Both the position numbers and the translations under genes were made by a program. Shown in pieces: positions 1-9,916 of a stretch of 64,000 nucleotides of DNA. The DNA is taken from contig NZ_AUDV01000006.1 of assembly GCF_000425645.1 (NCBI RefSeq), positions 248,001-312,000 on the forward strand. Direction: 5' to 3'. The DNA comes from Gaetbulibacter saemankumensis DSM 17032. Lineage in GTDB: Bacteria; Bacteroidota; Bacteroidia; Flavobacteriales; Flavobacteriaceae. Below the pieces are notes generated by a model. That model searched no databases. It was given only the letters and a program-made list of their open reading frames with translations, and was not told the DNA's origin. Position 1 is the stretch's first letter. Each line of letters starts with the position of its first letter.

Positions 1-2167
1 AAACATTCAGGTGATTAACACACAAACTAAAGACACCCTATTTACTGATATCAATGGTTATGTTAGAACAAAAAACACAGGTGAATATATATTTAGAAAA
101 ATTGGATATTCAGAAAAACATTTTTATATCCAAAATCTTAATACCGTCATCCAACTAAGTATAAACCCCTCTGAACTTCACGAAGTAGTAATTACCTCGA
201 ATTTGATTTCTAAACGCCTAAAAACCTTTTATTCATCTACCGACATTATCAATAAAAAAGAAATTGATCGAGGAAACTCTGTTGACTTTGCCCCAATATT
301 AAACAAAATTCCTGGCATTTTTATGCAAAATGGCGCACTCAACACGAATCGAATAATAATAAGAGGAATTGGTTCAAGAAATTTATATGGTACTTCTAAA
401 ATACGTGCCTATTTCAAAAACATACCTTTAACAAACGGGAATGGCGAAACTACCATTGAAGATTTTGAATTAGGTTCACTTGCTCGGATAGAAATAATTA
501 AAGGAGCCAATTCAAGCATACATGGAGCAGGCTTAGGAGGCACAATTAATTTAATTCCAGAAACAGCACTTCTAAATCGAAGTAAAATTCAAAATACAAT
601 GACGGTTGGCTCTTTTGGTTTATTTAAAAATCTAATTAACATAACTTATGGTGGTACTAAAACAAATGTGAACACGGTTTATAGTCATACTCAAAGTGAC
701 GGTTATAGGGAAAACAACTATTATAACCGTCAAACTTTCACCTTTAACAGCAATCACTATCTTAATAAAAATAATAACATCTCCTTCTTAGGTAGCTTGG
801 TAAAATTAAAGGGCTACATACCCAGCTCAATTAATAAAGAAACCTTTTTAAATAACCCAACATCTGCTGCACCAACTTGGGCACAATCGAAAGGTTTTGA
901 AGACACAAAACGAAGTATTTTTGGTTTCACCTGGAAACATCAATTTACACATTCCATTTCACATTCTACAAGTATTTTTACATCATTAAAAAAAGCTTAC
1001 GAACCGAGACCTTTTAGCATTTTATCTGAAAATTTATTTGCTAATGGTATACGTAGTCGATTAATTCAAGATACAAAAAACTTAAAGTGGACATTAGGCG
1101 GAGAATACTTTCAGGATTTTTATATTTTGAAAACATTTGAAAACCTCTATAAAGATTACCCCCCTGGAACGGGTAGTATTCAAGGTAATATGCTATCAAA
1201 CTTTAAAGAAAAGAGACACTATTTCAATATTTTCTTTGAAAGCGATTATCATGTAACTTTAAAAACAATCATCTCCTTTGGAATTAATTACAACAAAACG
1301 GGTTATAATATTATTGACAGATTCAACATAAAACCAAACTTGAATCAATCGGGGTCTTATAAATTTAAAAACATCTTATCTCCCACTTTTGGTTTGTCAC
1401 ACAAAGTTTCTAACTCCTTAAATTTATATTCTAACATCAGTCATGGTTTTTCTCCACCAACCACAACAGAAACGCTTTTACCGGACGGATTAATAAATCA
1501 AAATATTAAACCTGAAACAGGTTGGAATTTTGAAATAGGAACCCGAATGAAGGGTCTTAATAATCGTTTACATTGCAACATTTCTTTATATCGTTTACTG
1601 GTTAAAAACCTACTTGTAGCCAAAAGAATAGGTGATGATGAATATATTGGAATTAACGCGGGAAAAACCCAACATGATGGATTAGAACTTTCGGCCAATT
1701 ATCAATTCCTAAAAGACAAGAGAATGCAGTTACAAGGCCATATCAATTATTCTTTTAACAACTACTTTTTTAAAGATTATAAGGATAATATAAATGACTA
1801 TTCCGGTAATGATTTAACCGGAGTTCCAAAACATATTTATAATATGGGGATTGATTGCAACACAACTTTCGGACTGTATGGGCATGTAAATTTTCAATAT
1901 ATTGGGAGCATGCCTATAACCGATAGTAACTCACTTTATTCTGAAGCATATAGTCTATCCAATTTTAAAATTGGTTGGCAGAAAATTTTAAACAAAAAAT
2001 TAAAATGTAATGTTTTTTTTGGCATAAATAATATATTTGATACAACCTATGCATCACAAATCCTTATTAATGCATCGGGCTTCAATGGAAGTCAACCAAG
2101 ATATTACTACCCTGGAAACCCTTTAAATTACTTTTCAGGGATTATCTTTACATATAACGTATATTAA
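1..2167 (+). CDS. TonB-dependent outer-membrane receptor (5' end outside window)
   Basis: C-terminal part of a TonB-dependent receptor, which imports a ligand across the outer membrane using energy from TonB-ExbBD. The frame is open through the three codons before the GTG at base 11, and no signal peptide is visible, so the true start lies upstream of the window. The first ~55 residues look like the end of a carboxypeptidase-regulatory-like domain. A plug domain follows (LNKIPGIFMQNG, IIIRGIGSRN, then IEIIKGANSSIHGAGLGGTINL-type strands at about residues 95-185). The rest is a beta-barrel ending in an aromatic C-terminus (IFTYNVY). The sugar dehydrogenase gene starts 5 bp downstream, so the two are probably co-transcribed. 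The ligand cannot be read from the sequence. Confidence 0.9.
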   Translation, partial: NIQVINTQTKDTLFTDINGYVRTKNTGEYIFRKIGYSEKHFYIQNLNTVIQLSINPSELHEVVITSNLISKRLKTFYSSTDIINKKEIDRGNSVDFAPILNKIPGIFMQNGALNTNRIIIRGIGSRNLYGTSKIRAYFKNIPLTNGNGETTIEDFELGSLARIEIIKGANSSIHGAGLGGTINLIPETALLNRSKIQNTMTVGSFGLFKNLINITYGGTKTNVNTVYSHTQSDGYRENNYYNRQTFTFNSNHYLNKNNNISFLGSLVKLKGYIPSSINKETFLNNPTSAAPTWAQSKGFEDTKRSIFGFTWKHQFTHSISHSTSIFTSLKKAYEPRPFSILSENLFANGIRSRLIQDTKNLKWTLGGEYFQDFYILKTFENLYKDYPPGTGSIQGNMLSNFKEKRHYFNIFFESDYHVTLKTIISFGINYNKTGYNIIDRFNIKPNLNQSGSYKFKNILSPTFGLSHKVSNSLNLYSNISHGFSPPTTTETLLPDGLINQNIKPETGWNFEIGTRMKGLNNRLHCNISLYRLLVKNLLVAKRIGDDEYIGINAGKTQHDGLELSANYQFLKDKRMQLQGHINYSFNNYFFKDYKDNINDYSGNDLTGVPKHIYNMGIDCNTTFGLYGHVNFQYIGSMPITDSNSLYSEAYSLSNFKIGWQKILNKKLKCNVFFGINNIFDTTYASQILINASGFNGSQPRYYYPGNPLNYFSGIIFTYNVY

Positions 2168-2172
2168 AGGCT

Positions 2173-3294
2173 ATGAAACATCTATTTACCATTCTAACAA
2201 TACTTATAAGCTATTGCTCTTGTGCTCAACAAGCAGAATCTGAAATAAAGGCAGAATCACCTACTCATATAAACTACACAACCCAGACTGTGGTTCCCGA
2301 ATTAAATAATCCTTGGGGCATGGCTTTTCTGCCGGATGGTAGTTTACTTATAACAGAAAAATCAGGTAAGCTTATCCATTTTAAAAATAACACAAAAATA
2401 AATATTAGTGAACTACCAGATATTTATGTAAGAGGTCAAGGTGGTCTTATGGACATTAAACTACATCCCGATTATGCTAATAACGGGTGGATATATTATT
2501 CATACGCGTCTCCTGAAGGTGACGGTGATGGTGGTAATACTGCCGTTATGCGTGCCAAATTAAATAACTCGGTATTAACCAATAAAGAACTTCTTTACAA
2601 AGCAACGCCAAATACTACCAAAGGACAACATTTCGGTTCTCGTTTAGAATTCGATAATCAAGGGTATCTTTATTTTTCTATTGGAGATCGCGGTCAACGT
2701 GATGTCAACCCTCAAGATATAACTCGTGATGGAGGCAAAATCTATAGATTAAATGCAGATGGCAGCATCCCAATAGACAATCCATTTGTAAATTCTGAAA
2801 ATGCCAAAACCGCAATTTATAGTTACGGACACAGAAATCCACAAGGTATGACAAAACACCCTGAAACCGGGGAAATTTGGACACATGAACATGGTCCAAA
2901 AGGTGGTGACGAAATTAACATTATTATAAAAGGTAAAAACTATGGCTGGCCCATCATTTCATACGGTATAAACTACAGTGGGACAACATTTACTGATCTT
3001 ACCCAAAAAGAAGGGATGGAACAACCCTTATTTTATTGGGTACCTTCTATTGCTCCCTGTGGTATGACATTTGTAAACTCAGATCAATATCCTGACTGGA
3101 ACGGCAATTTATTAGTAGGATCTCTTAAATTTCAATATCTAGAACGTTTAGTTCTTGAAAACAATAAAGTTGTAAAACGTGAAAAACTTTTTGAAAATTT
3201 AGGTAGAGTTAGAAATGTTATTCAAGGTCCCGATGGTTTTATTTATTTAGGTGTTGAAGGCAAAGGCATACTTAAAATCATTCCAAAAAATTAA
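2173..3294 (+). CDS. PQQ-dependent sugar dehydrogenase (glucose/sorbosone dehydrogenase family), lipoprotein
   Basis: Soluble-type quinoprotein beta-propeller of the GSDH family, which oxidises sugars or related alcohols with pyrroloquinoline quinone. Family motifs are clear: NPWGMAFLPDGSLLITE near residue 47, GQGGLMDIKLHPDY, GSRLEFDNQGYLYFSIGDRG, the SYGHRNPQGM motif and HEHGPKGGDEIN, which holds the conserved His. The N-terminus (MKHLFTILTILISYCSCAQQ) is a signal peptide with Cys residues at the likely cleavage site, so it may be an exported lipoprotein. A c-type cytochrome follows 9 bp downstream, a sensible electron acceptor. The exact substrate, and whether PQQ is really bound, are unknown. 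Confidence 0.85.
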   Translation: MKHLFTILTILISYCSCAQQAESEIKAESPTHINYTTQTVVPELNNPWGMAFLPDGSLLITEKSGKLIHFKNNTKINISELPDIYVRGQGGLMDIKLHPDYANNGWIYYSYASPEGDGDGGNTAVMRAKLNNSVLTNKELLYKATPNTTKGQHFGSRLEFDNQGYLYFSIGDRGQRDVNPQDITRDGGKIYRLNADGSIPIDNPFVNSENAKTAIYSYGHRNPQGMTKHPETGEIWTHEHGPKGGDEINIIIKGKNYGWPIISYGINYSGTTFTDLTQKEGMEQPLFYWVPSIAPCGMTFVNSDQYPDWNGNLLVGSLKFQYLERLVLENNKVVKREKLFENLGRVRNVIQGPDGFIYLGVEGKGILKIIPKN

Positions 3295-3303
3295 ATACCA
3301 TAC

Positions 3304-3708
3304 ATGATGAAACTTTTTTTAATCAGCATTTTAATATTTACTTCTGTAATCACAATAAATAAACCCCAAAATGACCCGTTAAAGGATAGTATTAATCGAG
3401 GTGAAGAAATTTATACCGATTTCTGCATGAGCTGTCATTTACCTAATGGCGAAGGTGTAAAAAAAATGTTCCCGCCACTTGCTAAGTCTGATTATTTAAT
3501 TAAGAATCAAGAAGCAAGCATTAGAGCTATAAAGTTTGGTATTACGGGCCCCATAACTGTGAATGATATTAATTACAACAACACTATGATGCCTCTTGGT
3601 TTGAGTGATAAAGAAATAGCCGATGTTATGAATTATATTAACAATTCATGGGGCAACGAAAACAAAAAAATAATTACTGCGGAAGCGGTTTCAAAGGTTA
3701 ATAAATAA
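3304..3708 (+). CDS. c-type cytochrome, single haem
   Basis: Small exported cytochrome c of 134 residues. A hydrophobic N-terminal segment (residues 3-18) serves as signal or anchor. The haem-attachment motif CMSCH is at residues 41-45 and the probable axial Met lies in NTMMPLG near residue 95. The surrounding pattern (GEEIYTDFCMSCHLPNGEG, then FPPLAKSDYL) is typical of class I cytochromes found beside quinoprotein dehydrogenases. It follows the sugar dehydrogenase by 9 bp, so I infer that it takes electrons from that enzyme in the periplasm. The partner assignment rests on context alone. Confidence 0.88.
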   Translation: MMKLFLISILIFTSVITINKPQNDPLKDSINRGEEIYTDFCMSCHLPNGEGVKKMFPPLAKSDYLIKNQEASIRAIKFGITGPITVNDINYNNTMMPLGLSDKEIADVMNYINNSWGNENKKIITAEAVSKVNK

Positions 3709-3742
3709 TATTAGTTAAAACATAATTCACTTTGGATTTAAC

Positions 3743-3750
3743 TAACTTTG
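3743..3750 (+). promoter_or_regulatory. candidate -7 promoter element before udk
   Basis: TAACTTTG matches the Bacteroidota -7 consensus TAnnTTTG and lies 23 bp before the chosen udk start. No TTG was found at the usual -33 distance, so this is a partial match only. Confidence 0.4.
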
Positions 3751-3773
3751 TGAATAAAAATAAACTAATTAGC

Positions 3774-4379
3774 ATGCTTATAATAGGAATTGCAGGCGGA
3801 ACGGGATGTGGAAAAACAACTGTTGTAAACCAAATACTTAATGAATTGCCAAAGGGCGAGGTCGGTGTTATTTCACAAGATTCCTACTATAAAGACACGA
3901 CTCATTTATCATACGAAGAACGTGTACAAATAAATTTCGATCATCCGCGCTCAATAGATTTCCCCTTGCTAGAGCAACATTTAAAAAATTTAAAAAATGG
4001 CGTATCAGTACACCAGCCAATTTACTCTTTTACAGAACATAACCGCACCGGAGATACAATTTTAACGCACCCCAGAAAGGTTCTAATTGTTGAAGGCATT
4101 TTAATACTAACCAATCCAGAATTAAGAAATATGTTCGATATTAAAGTTTTTGTACATGCAGACACCGACGAGCGATTAATAAGAAGATTAAAACGTGATA
4201 TTTCTGAAAGAGGTCGTGATTTAGATGAAGTATTAACACGGTACAAAACCACTTTAAAACCTATGCACGACCAATTTATTGAACCCATGAAAGAATATGC
4301 AGATATCATTATCCCCAATAACAAATACAACACTGTTGCCATAGATATTGTACGAACTATTATAAACAATCGCTTGTAA
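3774..4379 (+). CDS. udk: Uridine kinase
   Basis: Uridine/cytidine kinase of pyrimidine salvage, phosphorylating uridine or cytidine to UMP or CMP in the cytoplasm. The P-loop GGTGCGKTT is at residues 8-16, followed by QDSYYKD, the conserved NFDHPRSIDF motif near residue 53, and the VEGILIL strand with the RLKRDISERGRD lid. I start at ATG 3774 (MLIIGIAGG) rather than an upstream TTG at 3732. This gives 201 residues, close to the family length of about 205-215, and puts the P-loop at its usual distance from the N-terminus. The septum protein gene starts 2 bp after the stop. Confidence 0.93.
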   Translation: MLIIGIAGGTGCGKTTVVNQILNELPKGEVGVISQDSYYKDTTHLSYEERVQINFDHPRSIDFPLLEQHLKNLKNGVSVHQPIYSFTEHNRTGDTILTHPRKVLIVEGILILTNPELRNMFDIKVFVHADTDERLIRRLKRDISERGRDLDEVLTRYKTTLKPMHDQFIEPMKEYADIIIPNNKYNTVAIDIVRTIINNRL

Positions 4380-4381
4380 AA

Positions 4382-4705
4382 ATGGCCCTATTTAAACATA
4401 AAATATTTAAACCATTCAAAAATATATTCGTCTTAATTCTAGTATTATTTACAGTCTGGATGCTGTTTTTCGATGCTAATTCATGGCTGATTCACCACGA
4501 ACTAAATTCTGAAATAAATGATTTAGAAAACGAAAAGGAATACTACCAGAAAGAAATAGAAAAAGATAAAAAAGCCCTCAAAAAGCTAAGCTCGGAAGAA
4601 GGCTTAGAAAAATTTGCACGTGAAACCTATTACATGAAACGTGAAAACGAAGAAATCTTTATTATCGAATATGAAGACAGCTTAAAAACAAAGGAAGATG
4701 AGTAA
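4382..4705 (+). CDS. FtsB/DivIC-like septum formation initiator
   Basis: Short bitopic membrane protein of 107 residues. It has a basic N-terminus, one transmembrane helix at about residues 14-31 (IFVLILVLFTVWMLFF), then a periplasmic coiled coil at about 35-72 rich in Glu, Lys and Leu, and a tail with the family-like YYMKRENEE motif. Proteins of this type (PF04977) join FtsL and FtsQ/DivIB in the division complex. It begins 2 bp after udk and overlaps the start of the mutase small subunit by 8 bp, so it is translationally linked to both. Whether it is the only FtsB/DivIC of the cell cannot be seen here. Confidence 0.85.
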   Translation: MALFKHKIFKPFKNIFVLILVLFTVWMLFFDANSWLIHHELNSEINDLENEKEYYQKEIEKDKKALKKLSSEEGLEKFARETYYMKRENEEIFIIEYEDSLKTKEDE

Positions 4706-6071
4706 AAATTTATTCAGCGAATTTAATCCGGTTTCTGCCAAACAATGGAAACAAAAAATTCAATTCGACTTAAAAGGTGTCGACTACAATGAAGCGCTTA
4801 TCTGGAATTCGAATGAGGATATCGATGTAAAACCCTTTTACCATCGAGATGGTATTAAAACGCCTGTTCACCTTTCTAATACCAATGCCACAAACTGGAA
4901 AATTTGCCAGACTATCTATGTGTCGGATGTTAGCAAATCGAATGAAACAGCTATAAATGCCATTCATAATGGAGCTGAAAGCTTAAAATTCATTATTCCC
5001 AATAACAATATTTTATTACAGGCCTTATTAAATGATATTAACCTAAATGAAATATCTATTTTTTTCGATTTACATTTTTTAGATCTCGAATACACGAATC
5101 AAATTCTCGCATTCCAATCGGAAGCCGGAATTTTTGTCAATCTTGATATTATTGGAAATTTAGCTAGATCAGGCAACTTTTACGATAATTTTAGAGCTGA
5201 TTTTAACAATTACAACAACATAGTTTCTCGATCGAAGACCATATCGATTAACGTAGATTTATATCAAAACGCGGGCGCTACTATGGTACAGCAATTAGCT
5301 TACGGTCTAGCCCATGTAAACGAATATTTAAATTACTCAGAACACGTTGTACATAATACAAATCAAGAAACTCTAAAAATTATTTTCAACGTAGCCATTG
5401 GTAGCAATTATTTTTTTGAAATTGCCAAACTCAGAGCATTAAAACAATTATGGAATACGCTTGCTGATGAATACAAGTTAAATAATGACTGTATCATTTT
5501 CAGCATACCCTCTAAACGAAATAAAACTATATATGATGCTAATACGAATATGCTTCGTACTACTACAGAATGCATGAGTGCTATTTTGGGAGGATCAGAC
5601 TACATATGTAATTTACCTTATGATGCTCCATTCAAAAAAGACCATAATTTCAGTGCTCGAATTGCCAGAAATCAATTACTCATTTTAAAAAACGAAAGCT
5701 ATTTCAATAAAGTTAAAAATCCAGTCGATGGTGCTTATTATATTGAAACGCTTACCGAACAACTTGCTCAAAAAGCTTTAGATTTATTTAAAGACATAGA
5801 AAATAACGGTGGATTTTTAAAACAGTTGAAAAACGGTACTATTCAAAGAAAAATAAAAGAAAGTGCCAACAAAGAACAACAACTTTTCGATAAAGAAATT
5901 GAAGTTTTAGTGGGAACCAACAAATACCCTAACTCTGAAGAAAGTATTAATGAGCATTTGGAAATTTACCCGTTTGTAAAGACCATTAAACGTAAAACAC
6001 TTATAGAGCCCGTTATTGAAAAAAGATTATCTGAAATATTAGAACAAAACCGATTAAAAAATGAAAATTAG
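4698..6071 (+). CDS. mutA: Methylmalonyl-CoA mutase small subunit
   Basis: Small subunit of the heterodimeric methylmalonyl-CoA mutase, which interconverts methylmalonyl-CoA and succinyl-CoA. It aligns with the N-terminal barrel of the large subunit: FNPVSAKQWKQKIQFDLKGVDY at the start, KLRALKQLW near residue 244, and the [20 protein letters not shown] and NPVDGAYYIE segments that match equivalents in the large subunit. It lacks a cobalamin-binding C-terminal domain, as is normal for this subunit, and is rather short at 457 residues. The large subunit lies 640 bp downstream, separated by one lipoprotein gene, and all three form a tight cluster. Confidence 0.92.
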   Translation: MSKNLFSEFNPVSAKQWKQKIQFDLKGVDYNEALIWNSNEDIDVKPFYHRDGIKTPVHLSNTNATNWKICQTIYVSDVSKSNETAINAIHNGAESLKFIIPNNNILLQALLNDINLNEISIFFDLHFLDLEYTNQILAFQSEAGIFVNLDIIGNLARSGNFYDNFRADFNNYNNIVSRSKTISINVDLYQNAGATMVQQLAYGLAHVNEYLNYSEHVVHNTNQETLKIIFNVAIGSNYFFEIAKLRALKQLWNTLADEYKLNNDCIIFSIPSKRNKTIYDANTNMLRTTTECMSAILGGSDYICNLPYDAPFKKDHNFSARIARNQLLILKNESYFNKVKNPVDGAYYIETLTEQLAQKALDLFKDIENNGGFLKQLKNGTIQRKIKESANKEQQLFDKEIEVLVGTNKYPNSEESINEHLEIYPFVKTIKRKTLIEPVIEKRLSEILEQNRLKNEN

Positions 6072-6711
6072 TATGAATTCAACATTTAAATTTATTGCAT
6101 TTTTATTAGCTATTACTTTTTTAAACTGCAAACAAAAAGAAACATTTCAAGATTTTAAATACAGTGACAAAAAAGCACTTATTACTTGTCCTGAATTAAA
6201 TTCACAGTTATTTAATGAAGCTTTATACAGCTTTGAGGACGACATTTTAAATTATTATAAATCAAACAGAAGTAATACAACATTAGTTCAGGCATATAAT
6301 CTATTTGTTCGTGATGCGACAGGTAATCGTGCGAAATACGACCAGATTATTTCTAAACATAGTTTAAACGTTTTTGAAGCTCTAAAAAACGAGAATAACC
6401 TTTGGGATGCTAATAACCCGTCAAGTCATTTAAACTATAATGGCCCACTACTTGAATGCATCTCAATCAACATGCAGAATAAACATTTAAAAACTACCTT
6501 AAACGCTCTTATTTCAACAAATAGTATGAGTCCGAAATTATTTGGAGCACCTCTAAGTACCCAATACAGACAGGCTTTATCTGATAAATATTTAGCTACT
6601 TACATTGCTTTCGATTTATATTATGCTAAACTCTTTGGTATCGATTTTTCGAAAGTAAATTTTGATAAGCCAGAATCAGCTGTTGATTTTAATCAAACGC
6701 CAAAAAAATAG
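6061..6711 (+). CDS. Conserved-looking lipoprotein of unknown function inside the mutase operon
   Basis: I do not recognise this 216-residue protein. The N-terminus has a hydrophobic stretch and a lipobox-like FLNC (Cys 23), then polar sequence, so it is probably an exported lipoprotein. The start may be ATG 6061, overlapping the mutA stop, or ATG 6073, directly after that stop. The mature part has no motif I can name. It is predicted to be mostly helical, with LFNEALYSFEDDILNYY near residue 50 and the segment LFGAPLSTQYRQALSDKYLATYIAFDLYYAKLFG near the end. Its stop codon abuts the mutB start, so it must be co-transcribed with the mutase. Function unknown. Confidence 0.8.
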   Translation: MKISMNSTFKFIAFLLAITFLNCKQKETFQDFKYSDKKALITCPELNSQLFNEALYSFEDDILNYYKSNRSNTTLVQAYNLFVRDATGNRAKYDQIISKHSLNVFEALKNENNLWDANNPSSHLNYNGPLLECISINMQNKHLKTTLNALISTNSMSPKLFGAPLSTQYRQALSDKYLATYIAFDLYYAKLFGIDFSKVNFDKPESAVDFNQTPKK

Positions 6712-8835
6712 ATGACTAGAAAAGACCTGCAACATATCACCTTAAAACCGTCCTACCCGAATACAAATATTGCGTCAGGAAACACCTTAGAAACTGCGGA
6801 AGGCATCGTGCTTAAATCGGTGTATACAAATCATGATATTGAAGATTTAGAACATCTTAATTTCGGAGCTGGTATTCCACCTTTTCTCAGAGGCCCTTAT
6901 AGCACTATGTATGTTCAAAGACCTTGGACAATAAGACAATACGCCGGATTTTCAACGGCTGAAGATAGTAATGCTTTTTACAGGCGCAATTTAGCAGCTG
7001 GACAAAAAGGACTTTCTGTTGCTTTCGATTTAGCCACCCATCGGGGGTACGATAGTGACCATGAACGCGTTGTTGGCGATGTTGGAAAAGCAGGTGTTGC
7101 TATCGATTCGGTTGAAGACATGAAAATACTCTTCGATCAAATTCCTTTAGATAAAATGTCGGTTTCAATGACCATGAATGGAGCTGTATTGCCTATCATG
7201 GCGTTTTATATTGTTACTGCCGAAGAACAAGGCATTAAACCAGAACAACTTTCAGGCACCATTCAAAATGATATCCTAAAAGAATTCATGGTTCGTAATA
7301 CTTATATCTACCCGCCAACCCCATCCATGAAAATTATTGCTGACATATTCGAATATACCAGTAAAAATATGCCTAAATTCAACAGTATAAGTATTTCTGG
7401 GTATCATATGCAGGAAGCAGGAGCATCGGCAGATATTGAATTAGCCTATACTTTAGCTGATGGCTTGGAATATATTCGCAAAGGACTGGAAGCAGGGATG
7501 GATATTGACACTTTTGCGCCACGACTTTCGTTTTTCTGGGGCATTGGCATGAATCATTTCATGGAAATTGCCAAAATGCGAGCTGCCAGAATACTTTGGG
7601 CTAAGCTGGTAAAACAATTTAATCCGAAAAATGAAAAATCTTTAGCCCTACGCACCCATTGTCAAACAAGTGGTTGGAGCTTAACAGAACAAGACCCTTT
7701 TAATAATGTTGCCAGAACCACAATCGAAGCTGCTGCTGCGGTTTTTGGTGGCACCCAAAGCCTCCATACCAATGCCTTAGATGAGGCTATTGCTTTGCCT
7801 ACCGATTTTTCTGCTCGCATTGCTAGAAACACGCAAATATACCTGCAAGAAGAAACTAAAATCACTAAAACGGTAGACCCCTGGGCCGGTAGTTATTACG
7901 TTGAAAAACTGACTAGTGACATCACACATAAAGCATGGAATTTAATTGAAGAAATTGAAAGTTTAGGAGGCATGACCAAAGCTATTGAAGCCGGTATTCC
8001 TAAATTGCGAATTGAAGCCTCGGCTGCTAAAAAACAAGCTCGAATAGATTCTGGTCGTGATATTATAGTTGGTGTAAACAAATACCAATTAGACAAAGAA
8101 AGCCCTATAACGACCCTAGAAGTCGATAATCAGTCCGTTAGAAATTCACAAATTGAGCGCTTAAACCAGATTAAACATTCCAGAAATACAAAAAAAGTTA
8201 ATAGCATACTTGCAAAATTAACCGCTTCGGCACAATCAGGAAGTGAAAATTTATTAGCTTTAGCTGTAGAGGCTGCTCGTGAACGAGCAACCTTAGGTGA
8301 AATTAGTCTTGCTTTAGAAAAGATTTATGGACGATACAAAGCACAAAACAAATCAGTTTCCGGAGTGTATAGCAAAGAAATAAAAAACGATGAAAGCTTT
8401 AAAAAAGCTCAGGCATTAGCCGATACTTTTGCCAGCCAAGAAGGTAGACGCCCACGCATTATGATTGCAAAAATGGGACAGGACGGACATGACAGGGGTG
8501 CCAAAGTAGTAGCCACAAGTTATGCCGATATTGGTTTTGATGTCGACATCAGTCCGCTTTTTCAAACTCCAGAGGAAGTCGCTAAGCAAGCGGTAGAAAA
8601 TGATGTGCATATTTTGGGCATTTCATCTTTAGCTGGCGGACATAAAACCCTCGTTCCGCAGGTTATTGAAGCCCTGAAATCTTATAATCGCGAGGACATC
8701 ATGGTTATTGTAGGAGGTGTTATCCCTAAGCAAGATTATACTTTTCTTTTTGACGCTGGTGCTATAGCCGTATTCGGTCCTGGAACAAAAATTAGTGACA
8801 CTGCTATAAAAATTTTAAATATTTTAATTGACTAA
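6712..8835 (+). CDS. mutB: Methylmalonyl-CoA mutase large (catalytic) subunit
   Basis: Adenosylcobalamin-dependent catalytic subunit of methylmalonyl-CoA mutase, 707 residues. The N-terminal TIM barrel carries [43 protein letters not shown] and the [16 protein letters not shown] active-site region. The C-terminal Rossmann domain has the cobalamin motif DGHDRG (DxHxxG, His near residue 592), with [12 protein letters not shown] and [10 protein letters not shown] downstream. It starts immediately after the stop of the lipoprotein gene. In Bacteroidota this enzyme commonly works in propionate/succinate interconversion. No MeaB/ArgK chaperone or epimerase gene is visible in this window. Confidence 0.96.
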   Translation: MTRKDLQHITLKPSYPNTNIASGNTLETAEGIVLKSVYTNHDIEDLEHLNFGAGIPPFLRGPYSTMYVQRPWTIRQYAGFSTAEDSNAFYRRNLAAGQKGLSVAFDLATHRGYDSDHERVVGDVGKAGVAIDSVEDMKILFDQIPLDKMSVSMTMNGAVLPIMAFYIVTAEEQGIKPEQLSGTIQNDILKEFMVRNTYIYPPTPSMKIIADIFEYTSKNMPKFNSISISGYHMQEAGASADIELAYTLADGLEYIRKGLEAGMDIDTFAPRLSFFWGIGMNHFMEIAKMRAARILWAKLVKQFNPKNEKSLALRTHCQTSGWSLTEQDPFNNVARTTIEAAAAVFGGTQSLHTNALDEAIALPTDFSARIARNTQIYLQEETKITKTVDPWAGSYYVEKLTSDITHKAWNLIEEIESLGGMTKAIEAGIPKLRIEASAAKKQARIDSGRDIIVGVNKYQLDKESPITTLEVDNQSVRNSQIERLNQIKHSRNTKKVNSILAKLTASAQSGSENLLALAVEAARERATLGEISLALEKIYGRYKAQNKSVSGVYSKEIKNDESFKKAQALADTFASQEGRRPRIMIAKMGQDGHDRGAKVVATSYADIGFDVDISPLFQTPEEVAKQAVENDVHILGISSLAGGHKTLVPQVIEALKSYNREDIMVIVGGVIPKQDYTFLFDAGAIAVFGPGTKISDTAIKILNILID

Positions 8836-9149
8836 AACATTCTTGATTTACAATCTTAATTTTTGGATTTGAATATAACAAGGTAAAACTTATTAACAAA
8901 CAAGATATCAAACAACAACGTAATCCCTTTTAAGCGAATTATCTGACATGAAACACATTAGATATAGACTTGCACTAATGGAGTAAATAAAAATGTCTTA
9001 TTTAACTCGTCCCATAACATAACCCAATTTAAATAATATACAATTTAATTTACAATAGGCAGTTTCGATTAAAAAAAACTGTTAACAAGTAACATTTTTT
9101 ATACTCGCAAATAGTTGTATTTTTACCGCTACTAAAACCAAATCATTTA
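8836..9149. other. 314-bp intergenic region before parA, no gene seen
   Basis: Very AT-rich. No convincing ORF, tRNA or strong terminator hairpin was seen on either strand. A weak -7-like TATTTTTA lies about 30 bp before parA. The region presumably holds the end of the mutase transcript and the parAB promoter. Confidence 0.5.
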
Positions 9150-9914
9150 ATGGGTAAAATTATTGCAATTGCTAACCAAAAAGGCGGTGTTGGTAAAACA
9201 ACAACATCGATAAACTTAGCGGCTTCTCTTGGCGTTCTGGAAAAAAAAGTATTACTTATAGATGCTGACCCTCAAGCAAATGCAACTTCTGGAATAGGAA
9301 TTGATGTCGAAACTGTTGAAGTAGGAACCTACCAATTACTTGAACATTCTAGTTCGGCAAAAGAGGCTATTATTAAAACAGAAACACCTAATTTAGATAT
9401 TATTCCGGCACATATCGATTTAGTAGCTATAGAAATAGAACTTGTAGATAAAGAAGCCAGAGAATATATGCTAAAAAACGCCTTAGAAGAAGTAAAAAAC
9501 GATTATGATTTTATTTTAATCGATTGTGCACCTTCTCTGGGATTATTAACACTAAATGCACTTACAGCTGCTAATTCTGTAATTATTCCAATACAATGTG
9601 AATACTTTGCTTTAGAAGGATTAGGAAAATTATTAAACACCATAAAAAGTGTTCAGCATGTGCATAACAAGGATCTGGATATCGAGGGGTTATTACTAAC
9701 CATGTACGATTCTAGGTTAAGACTTTCTAATCAAGTGGTAGAAGAAGTACAAAAGCATTTTAACGATATGGTTTTTCAAACCATCATTCAACGAAATGTA
9801 AGGCTTAGTGAAGCTCCAAGTTATGGGGAAAGTATTATAAACTATGATGCCGCGAGCAAAGGAGCTACAAACTACTTGAGTTTAGCAAAGGAAATTATCA
9901 ATAAAAATGAGTAA
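9150..9914 (+). CDS. parA: Chromosome-partitioning ATPase ParA (Soj)
   Basis: Deviant-Walker-A ATPase that moves ParB-parS complexes during chromosome segregation. The P-loop KGGVGKTTT with the signature Lys is at residues 11-19. It is followed by LLIDADPQANATSGIG (Walker A' with the conserved Asp), the switch region LIDCAPSLGLLTLNAL and IQRNVRLSEAPSYGESI near the C-terminus. The 254-residue length fits chromosomal Soj-type proteins. parB follows after 2 bp. A candidate parS site is discussed near 62.47 kb. Confidence 0.96.
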   Translation: MGKIIAIANQKGGVGKTTTSINLAASLGVLEKKVLLIDADPQANATSGIGIDVETVEVGTYQLLEHSSSAKEAIIKTETPNLDIIPAHIDLVAIEIELVDKEAREYMLKNALEEVKNDYDFILIDCAPSLGLLTLNALTAANSVIIPIQCEYFALEGLGKLLNTIKSVQHVHNKDLDIEGLLLTMYDSRLRLSNQVVEEVQKHFNDMVFQTIIQRNVRLSEAPSYGESIINYDAASKGATNYLSLAKEIINKNE

Positions 9915-9916
9915 TT

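Noticed and set aside
4022-4369. Long reverse-strand ORF inside udk
   Set aside because: Fully overlaps a conserved kinase gene and has no recognisable domain; a shadow of the sense frame. The other antisense ORFs in genes were rejected on the same ground.
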